A stretch of DNA of 64,000 bases. Source: Amycolatopsis sp. NBC_01488 (GTDB lineage Bacteria > Actinomycetota > Actinomycetes > Mycobacteriales > Pseudonocardiaceae). The stretch covers positions 4,678,501 to 4,742,500 of the forward strand of contig NZ_CP109434.1 in assembly GCF_036227105.1 (NCBI RefSeq). Direction: 5' to 3'. The notes beneath the pieces were generated by a model. That model was not told where the DNA came from and did no database searches. It worked only from the letters and a program-made list of their open reading frames with translations. Shown one piece after another: positions 58,426 through 64,000 of the stretch. The position numbers and the translations under genes are program-made. Position 1 is the first letter of the stretch; the number at the start of each line of letters is the position of its first letter.

Positions 58426-61032
58426 CTACGGCGTGAGCAGCGGCAGGAGCGGCTTGCGCACGGCGGTCGCGACGCCGTCCGAAGCCTCCGCGGCGGCGAC
58501 GCGCTCGGCCGTCGGCCTGCCGTAGCCGGTCGTGCGCTGCACGAGCGGGCGGCCGAGCGGCTCGACCATCGCGCGCATGTCGCTGATCGTCTTGTACGAC
58601 CCGTTCGACGCGCCGGCCATCCGGCTGATCGTCTCCTCCATCAGCGTCCCGCCGATGTCGTTGACGCCGCCCTGCAGCACCGCGCGGCTGCCCTCTTCGC
58701 CGAGCTTGACCCAGGAGCTCTGGATGTTGTCGATCATGCCGTGCAGCAGCAGCCGGGAAAGCGCGTGCACCGCCCGGTTCTCGCGCACGGTCGCCCCGGC
58801 GCGGGCCAGCCCGGCGAGGTAGATCGGCGAGCTCTGGTGGATGAACGGCAGCAGCACGAACTCGCTGAACCCGCGCCGCCCGTGCTTCTCCAGGCCTTCG
58901 CGCTGCAGCCGCGCGAGCAGCTTGAGGTGCGCGACCCAGTGGGCGGGGGTGTCGACGTGGCCGTACATCATCGTGGACGTCGTCGGCAGCCCGACCTCGT
59001 GCGCGGTGGTCACGACCTTGATCCACTCCGACGTCGGCAGCTTGCCCTTGGTGAGCACCCAGCGGACGTCGTCGTCGAGGATCTCCGCGGCCGTGCCCGG
59101 CAGCGAGTCGACGCCGGCTTCCTTGGCCTTGATCAGCCAGTCCTTCAGGGACAGGTTGGTCCGCGAAGCGCCGTTCACGACCTCCATCGGGCTGTAGGAG
59201 TGCAGGTGGATCTCCGGCTGACGGCGCTTGACCTCGGCCGCGAGGTCGAAGTACGCGGTGCCCCGCAGGTCCGGGTGGATGCCGCCCTGCATGCAGATCT
59301 CGGTCGCGCCCGCGGCCCACGCCTCGTCGACGCGGTCGCCGACCTGCTCCAGCGAGAGCGTGTACGCGTCGGCGTCGGTGCGACGCTGCGCGAAGGCGCA
59401 GAAGCGGCAACCCGTGTAGCAGACGTTGGTGAAGTTGATGTTCCGCGTGACGACGAACGTGATGTCGTCCCCGACGGTTTCGCGGCGCAGGTCGTCCGCG
59501 AGCTTGGTGAAGGCGTCCAGCTCCTTCCCGTCGGCGGACAGCAGCGCGAGCGCGGCGTCGTCGGACAGCCCGGCGGGGTCCTTTTCCGCGCTGCGCAACG
59601 CTTCCAGCACGGTCGAGTCGAACTTCTGCGGCCCGGTCTTGATCCGGTCGCCGATCTCCTTCCAGTCCCCGTAGACGGAGTCGAAGTCGCTGCGGCGGTC
59701 CTCGGTGCGGCCGGTGGTATCGATCTCGGTGTGCAGGTCGGTGCGCCCGGACTCCTGCCAGCCGCCGTCCGGCTCCTGCCACGGGATGCCGACCGGCCTG
59801 GCGTCCTCGCGCGCCATCCCGGTGTCGTAGTCGACGAGCGCGGCGACGTGCCGCGTGATCCGCGGGTCCAGCCACGGCTCGCCGGCCTTGACGTACTCCG
59901 GGTAGATGGTGAGTCGTTCCTTCAGCTCGAACCCGGCCTTCTCGGTGCGGCGGGCCAGCTCGTCGATCTGCGGCCACGCGCGCTCGGGGTTGACGTGGTC
60001 CGGGGTCAGCGGCGAGACGCCGCCCCAGTCGTCGATGCCGGCGCGGATCATCAGGTCGTACTGGCTGCCGATCAGGTTCGGCGGCGCCTGGATGCGCATC
60101 TTCGGGCCGAGCACGAGCCGCGCCACGGCGATGTTCGCGGCCAGCTCTTCGAGGTCGGCGTCCGGCGTCGCGCGCATCTTCGTGTCCGGCTTGGCCCGGA
60201 AGTTCTGGACGATGACTTCCTGGATGCCGCCGTAGGTCCGGGCGACCTTGCGGATCTCGAACAGCGCGTCGGCGCGCTCTTCGTGCGTCTCGCCGATGCC
60301 GATGAGGACGCCGGTGGTGAACGGGACGCTGCTGCGCCCGGCGTCCTCGAGCACGCGGAGCCTCACCGCGGGATCCTTGTCGGGTGACCCGTAGTGCGGG
60401 CCGCCCTTCTCGCTCCACAGCCGGGTCGCGGTCGTCTCCAGCATCATGCCCATCGACGGCGCGACCGGCTTCAGGCGCTGGAAGTCCTGCCAGGTCAGCA
60501 CGCCCGGGTTGAGGTGCGGCAGCAGGCCGGTCTCCTCGAGCACCCGGATCGCCATCGCGCGGACGTAGGAGAGCGTGTCGTCGTAGCCGTGCGCGTCCAG
60601 CCAGTCGCGGGCCGCCTTCCAGCGGTCTTCAGGCCGGTCGCCGAGCGTGAAGAGGGCCTCCTTGCAGCCCATTTCCGCACCCTTGCGGGCGATGTCGAGA
60701 ACCTCGTCCGGGGACAGGAACGGCGATTCGAGCCGGCCCGGCACCGTGACGAAGGTGCAGTAGCCGCAGCGGTCGCGGCAGAGCCGGGTCAAGGGGATGA
60801 ACACCTTGCGGCTGTAGGTGATGATGCCGGCGCGCCCGGCCTCGGCCAGGCCCGCGTCCCGGATGCGGGAGGCGTACTCGGAAAGCGTGGTGAGGTCGTC
60901 GCCGCGGGCGTGCAGCAGGACGCTCGCTTCGGCTACGTCCAGTGTCTTCCCGTCACGCGCCCGGGCGAGCGCGCGGCGCATCGCGGAGGCGGTCGGGGCG
61001 GTGGCGTCGGGTTCGGGTCCCATTTCACCCAC
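58426..61032 (-). CDS. fbiC: FbiC, F0 (7,8-didemethyl-8-hydroxy-5-deazariboflavin) synthase, CofG-CofH fusion
   Basis: An 868-residue double radical-SAM enzyme that makes the deazaflavin F0 from tyrosine and the riboflavin precursor amino-ribityl-uracil, the first committed step to coenzyme F420. The N-terminal half (CofG-like) has the cluster motif C85-x3-C89-x2-C92 (CRDRCGYC); the C-terminal half (CofH-like) has C538-x3-C542-x2-C545 (CYTGCRFC). Both are intact and the length is normal for actinobacterial FbiC. The GTG at 61032 or the ATG at 61023 may be the start. It is monocistronic, ended by a hairpin. It supplies F420 for the LLM oxidoreductase (7945) and the Ddn-like protein (26694). 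Confidence 0.97.
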   Translation of the reverse strand: MGEMGPEPDATAPTASAMRRALARARDGKTLDVAEASVLLHARGDDLTTLSEYASRIRDAGLAEAGRAGIITYSRKVFIPLTRLCRDRCGYCTFVTVPGRLESPFLSPDEVLDIARKGAEMGCKEALFTLGDRPEDRWKAARDWLDAHGYDDTLSYVRAMAIRVLEETGLLPHLNPGVLTWQDFQRLKPVAPSMGMMLETTATRLWSEKGGPHYGSPDKDPAVRLRVLEDAGRSSVPFTTGVLIGIGETHEERADALFEIRKVARTYGGIQEVIVQNFRAKPDTKMRATPDADLEELAANIAVARLVLGPKMRIQAPPNLIGSQYDLMIRAGIDDWGGVSPLTPDHVNPERAWPQIDELARRTEKAGFELKERLTIYPEYVKAGEPWLDPRITRHVAALVDYDTGMAREDARPVGIPWQEPDGGWQESGRTDLHTEIDTTGRTEDRRSDFDSVYGDWKEIGDRIKTGPQKFDSTVLEALRSAEKDPAGLSDDAALALLSADGKELDAFTKLADDLRRETVGDDITFVVTRNINFTNVCYTGCRFCAFAQRRTDADAYTLSLEQVGDRVDEAWAAGATEICMQGGIHPDLRGTAYFDLAAEVKRRQPEIHLHSYSPMEVVNGASRTNLSLKDWLIKAKEAGVDSLPGTAAEILDDDVRWVLTKGKLPTSEWIKVVTTAHEVGLPTTSTMMYGHVDTPAHWVAHLKLLARLQREGLEKHGRRGFSEFVLLPFIHQSSPIYLAGLARAGATVRENRAVHALSRLLLHGMIDNIQSSWVKLGEEGSRAVLQGGVNDIGGTLMEETISRMAGASNGSYKTISDMRAMVEPLGRPLVQRTTGYGRPTAERVAAAEASDGVATAVRKPLLPLLTP

Positions 61033-61176
61033 GCTAGGACTGTCCTCGCGGGACCAGCCAGTGTGTGTTGCGCACCCGGCTCACCCGTTCGGTGGGCGTG
61101 ATCGTCGTCGCAGGTCAGCCGGGTGCCCTGGTTGTCGATCAGCGCTCGGCCGTGTATTACCTAAAGGGTGGCATCG

Positions 61177-62724
61177 GTGGTCGGCAAGAAGATCGGCGGA
61201 CGGACGTACTACTACCTGGCGGAGTCCGGGCGGGTGGACGGCAAGCCGCGCGTGGTGACCCAGCGTTACCTCGGGACGGCCGAGGAGATCGCCCGCGCCG
61301 TCCCGGGCGGCGAACCGGCGTCGGCGTCGTACCGGACGTACGGCGACGTCGCCGCGGTGTGGGCGACCCTCTCCCGGCTGGACTTCGTCCGGCGCGTCGA
61401 CGACGTCGTGCGCGCGAAGCCGTCGCTGGGGCTGAGGCTCGCCGTCGCGGTGCTGCACCGCGCGACCGCGCCCGGGACGCCGATCGGCGAGTGGTGGGCC
61501 GCGAGCGCCGCCGCCGACTTCGTGCGGCCTCGGGTGTCCACAGTGGACGGCACCTGGCGGGCGCTGGAACGCCTTACGCCCGAACGAGTCGCGCGCATCG
61601 AGGACACCATCGCCGCCGCGGTGCTGGACACGCTCGACGACCACGCGGCACTCGCCGTCGACGTCCCGCAGTTCGCCGCGTTCGCCCCGGCCGACTGCAC
61701 GCTGCCCTCGGCGTGCCGGGGCGTCCTCGCCGGAGCGGGCCTGCGGGTGACCCGCGACGGCGCGATCCCCCTCAGATCGCGGGTGTACCGGCGCGACGAC
61801 GACACGGCGCCGACGTTCGCCTCGCTGACCGCGGAGCTGGGCCCCGCGACGCTCGTCTTCCACTCCGGCCAGGCGGCCCAGCTCGACCTGGGCTCACGCA
61901 GCGGATTCGTCGGCTCGCTGCCGCTGACCGACCACCCCGAGCTGCTGACCCAGCCCGCGTCCGCCCGCAAGCGCGTCGACCCGGAGCGGTTCGCCGGCCT
62001 CACCGCCTTGGACACGCACGCGGTCGTCGACGGCGTCCGGCGGCGCGTGATCCTCACGCATTCGGCGACGCTGCACGCCGCGCAGTCCCGCGCGTTCGCC
62101 GACGAGCTGGCCACCGCGACCCGCGAGCTCGACGGCCTGGCCGAGGCGCTGGCGGCGGGCACTCACCGCGGCGATCGCCCCCAGGTCCACGCCGAACTCG
62201 GCCGGGTGACGCGCGGCCGGCGCATTGAGCGCGTGCTGACCGCCGTGCTCAGCGGGAACCGGCCCGGCGAGATCCGCCTCGAACGCCGGATCGACACCGC
62301 CGCGCTGGCCCGGCTGGACGACGAGTTCTTCGGCAAGCAGGTGCTGGTCACCGACCGGGACTGGCCGATCGGCGACGTCGTCACGGCCTACCGGGCCCGC
62401 ACGCACCTGGAGTCGACGTTCCGCTGGCTCACCGGCCCCGCCGTCACGGGCCCGACCCCGCGCTGGGAGTGGACGCGGCAGCGGATCGCCGCGCACGGGC
62501 TTGTTTCGGTGCTGGCCGCGACCGTGACCCACCTGATGCGACGCGAGGCCGACCGGGCGGGGATGAACCTGTCGGTGCGCGAGCTGCTCGACCAGCTCGC
62601 GGGCATCGGGGAGCTGGTGCTCCGGTATCCCTCGACCGGCGGGCGGCCGCGGACGAAGCGGCTGCCGACCGAGCGGGACCCGGGTCAGCAGGCGTTGTTC
62701 TCGCTGTTTCAGGACTCCCGGTAG
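61177..62724 (+). CDS. IS1634/IS4-type transposase-derived protein with an altered DDE triad
   Basis: A 515-residue protein; the GTG at 61177 has AAAGGG 8 nt upstream. It follows the IS1634-type transposase plan: GKKIGGRTYYYLAESGRVDGKPR, first Asp D162 in AVDVPQF, LRVTRDGAIPLRSRVY, and the final Glu E412 in YRARTHLESTFRWL. The second Asp, normally in a segment like LVFDAGQ before GFVGSLPPSDHP, is H229 (LVFHSGQ). No terminal inverted repeats are evident around it. Together with an intact frame this suggests an immobile, possibly domesticated protein. Its end overlaps the convergent SDR gene by 16 bp. Confidence 0.78.
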   Translation: MVGKKIGGRTYYYLAESGRVDGKPRVVTQRYLGTAEEIARAVPGGEPASASYRTYGDVAAVWATLSRLDFVRRVDDVVRAKPSLGLRLAVAVLHRATAPGTPIGEWWAASAAADFVRPRVSTVDGTWRALERLTPERVARIEDTIAAAVLDTLDDHAALAVDVPQFAAFAPADCTLPSACRGVLAGAGLRVTRDGAIPLRSRVYRRDDDTAPTFASLTAELGPATLVFHSGQAAQLDLGSRSGFVGSLPLTDHPELLTQPASARKRVDPERFAGLTALDTHAVVDGVRRRVILTHSATLHAAQSRAFADELATATRELDGLAEALAAGTHRGDRPQVHAELGRVTRGRRIERVLTAVLSGNRPGEIRLERRIDTAALARLDDEFFGKQVLVTDRDWPIGDVVTAYRARTHLESTFRWLTGPAVTGPTPRWEWTRQRIAAHGLVSVLAATVTHLMRREADRAGMNLSVRELLDQLAGIGELVLRYPSTGGRPRTKRLPTERDPGQQALFSLFQDSR

Positions 62725-63467
62725 ATCTGCAGCGCCGAGAAGCTCTGGACCACCGGCATCAGCTCGATGACGTTGATGTTCACGTGCTTCGGCTGGTTCG
62801 CCGCCCAGAAGACGGACTCGGCGACGTCGTCCGCGGTCAGCGGCGTGGTGCCCTGGTAGACCTTGTCGGCCTTGTCCTGGTCGCCGTCGAAGCGGACCTT
62901 CGAGAAGTCCGTGCCGCCGACCATGCCGGGCTCGACGTTCGTCACGCGGACGCCGGTGCCGTGCAGGTCGCTGCGCAGGTTGAGGCTGAACTGGTGGACG
63001 AACGCCTTGGTCGCGCCGTAGACGTTGCCGCCGGGGTAGGGGTAGGTCCCGGCGATCGAGCCGATGTTGATCACGTGGCCGCGGCCGCGCTCGACCATGC
63101 CGGGCAGCAGCGCGCGGGTCACGTGCGCGAGGCCGCGGACGTTGGTCGCGATCATCTCGTCCCAGTCCTGGAGGTCCGCTTTGTGCGCGGGCTCGAGGCC
63201 CTTGGCCAGGCCGGCGTTGTTGACCAGGACGTCGACTTCTCGCCAGCCCTCCGGGAGGTTGTCGATGGTGTTCTTGACGGCTTCGGGGTCGCTGACGTCG
63301 AGGGTGACCGGGAGGACGGCGTCGCCGAGTTCCGCCGCGAGCTTCGCGAGCTTGTCTTCACTCCGGGCGACGGCGATGACGCGGGCGCCCTCGGCGACGA
63401 ACCGGCGCGCGATGGCGTCACCGAAGCCGGCGCTGGCGCCGGTCACGAACACGGTCTGCTGGGTCAT
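62709..63467 (-). CDS. Short-chain dehydrogenase (YdfG-like 3-hydroxy acid dehydrogenase type)
   Basis: A 252-residue SDR with TGASAGFGDA (cofactor-binding), AVARSEDKL after strand 2 (NADP preference), LVNNAGLAKG, and the catalytic Ser-Tyr-Lys in NIGSIAGTYPYPGGNVYGATKAF. The pattern matches the YdfG group, which oxidises serine, 3-hydroxypropionate and similar acids. ATG 63467 overlaps the stop of the alpha/beta hydrolase gene (ATGA), so they form an operon. Confidence 0.92.
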   Translation of the reverse strand: MTQQTVFVTGASAGFGDAIARRFVAEGARVIAVARSEDKLAKLAAELGDAVLPVTLDVSDPEAVKNTIDNLPEGWREVDVLVNNAGLAKGLEPAHKADLQDWDEMIATNVRGLAHVTRALLPGMVERGRGHVINIGSIAGTYPYPGGNVYGATKAFVHQFSLNLRSDLHGTGVRVTNVEPGMVGGTDFSKVRFDGDQDKADKVYQGTTPLTADDVAESVFWAANQPKHVNINVIELMPVVQSFSALQIYRES

Positions 63468-64000
63468 GGCGTGGCTCCGCTTGAGGTTAGGAACATGCTG
63501 AGTGCCTCGTTGAACTCCGTCTCGCACTCCAGGTTAGGCAGGTGGCCCGCGCCCTCGATCACCACCAGGGTCGAAGCCTCGATCTCTTGGTGGATGAGCC
63601 GGGCGTCGCGCACGGGAGTGAACTCGTCCTCAGCTCCGACGACCACCAGGGTGGGGACGTCGACGCGCCTCAGCCCCTCGGTGTAGTCGGGCCGCTCGGC
63701 GCGTCCCCTGAGGGCGGCCGCTGCTCCTTCTCGCGGCGCGTTGCGCATCATCCTGAGGACGTGCGCTTCGACGTCCGGCCTGGTCGCGCGGGTCTGCTTC
63801 GAGATCATCCGGGGGAGCAGTTCGTCGGCGTAGTCGTGCATGCCCTCCTCGGTGATCCGCGCGGCGGTGTCGAGGCGGGCCTGCTTCGCCGCCGGGGTGT
63901 CGAGGCCGGCGAACGTGTCGGCGAGGAGGAGGGCTTGGAGTCGGCCTGGGTGGTCCGTCGCCAGCTGCATGACGATCTGGCCACCCATGGAGAGGCCGCC
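63464..64000 (-). CDS. Alpha/beta hydrolase (N-terminal part outside the window)
   Basis: The frame is open to the end of the window, so the start is missing. The first visible residues, G-G-L-S-M-G-G, are the nucleophile elbow with the catalytic Ser. The acid lies in VVVGAEDEFTPV and the His in GAGHLPNLE. The form resembles 3-oxoadipate enol-lactonase-like and related hydrolases. It is coupled to the downstream SDR gene by ATGA. The reaction is unknown. Confidence 0.88.
   Translation of the reverse strand, partial: GGLSMGGQIVMQLATDHPGRLQALLLADTFAGLDTPAAKQARLDTAARITEEGMHDYADELLPRMISKQTRATRPDVEAHVLRMMRNAPREGAAAALRGRAERPDYTEGLRRVDVPTLVVVGAEDEFTPVRDARLIHQEIEASTLVVIEGAGHLPNLECETEFNEALSMFLTSSGATP

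Noticed and set aside
61033..61176. A tRNA or small RNA in the gap between fbiC and the transposase-like gene
   Set aside because: I found no cloverleaf or conserved tRNA arms there, and no tRNA was evident elsewhere in the window.

Overview
The window is high-GC DNA (roughly 70% by eye) with dense genes, many GTG starts, ATGA/GTGA stop-start overlaps and a fused CofG/CofH protein (FbiC) for coenzyme F420, plus two other likely F420 enzymes. This points to an actinomycete; the style fits Pseudonocardiales, and Amycolatopsis is my best guess at genus (inference, not shown by any marker gene). It looks chromosomal and accessory: catabolic operons, secreted hydrolases and regulators, with one insertion sequence and no rRNA, tRNA, CRISPR or phage genes that I could see.

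Layout. 1-2.4 kb: end of a class A beta-lactamase-like gene, a LysR regulator, a Tat-exported metallo-beta-lactamase-fold hydrolase and a small DUF5302 protein. 2.5-8.9 kb: a double HxlR regulator divergent from a tight four-gene operon (carotenoid oxygenase, acyl-CoA ligase, thiolase, F420-dependent oxidoreductase) that reads as cleavage and beta-oxidation-like breakdown of an isoprenoid or stilbene-like substrate. 8.9-9.2 kb: about three decayed 97-bp tandem repeats. 9.2-14 kb: PNPOx-like protein, secreted SGNH hydrolase, PucR-type regulator, then an IS256-family element with terminal inverted repeats and a near-perfect 8-bp target duplication, lying between two oppositely oriented arrays of short repeats. 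14-20.4 kb: alpha/beta hydrolase and TetR pair, then a permease, nitrilase-type amidase and flavin amine oxidase operon that matches uptake and indole-3-acetamide-type conversion of an aromatic amino acid. 20.7-26.5 kb: two-component system, IclR regulator, and a LacI-controlled isomerase plus DUF993 pair with a palindromic operator. 26.7-33.5 kb: Ddn-like nitroreductase, acyltransferase, lipoamide dehydrogenase, small enzymes, a secreted subtilisin/sedolisin-like protease and an SDR.

33.6-36.6 kb holds a lone membrane-anchored NACHT NTPase, the type of protein now known in part as bacterial NLR-like phage defence. 36.6-42 kb: PRISE-like reductase with a LysR regulator, a nucleotidyltransferase coupled to a peptide-binding lipoprotein, and an LVIVD-repeat secreted protein. 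42-52.9 kb is a coherent alpha-glucan system: two secreted GH87 alpha-1,3-glucanases with CBM35-like and discoidin domains, a LacI regulator, a sugar ABC importer and an intracellular GH13 alpha-glucosidase, all on the minus strand, with a similar AACTT..GCAACT motif before three of the transcription units. 53-58.3 kb: methyltransferase plus HSL-type hydrolase on the plus strand, convergent with an unusual three-gene operon (HalD/BesD-like Fe/2OG oxygenase, methyltransferase, choline/carnitine-type acyltransferase) that may make a small acylated zwitterion. 58.4-64 kb: fbiC, a transposase-derived gene with a damaged catalytic triad, an SDR and a truncated alpha/beta hydrolase.

Start codons were chosen from ribosome-binding sites, overlaps and family length. 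All functions are from sequence reading alone, without database searches.
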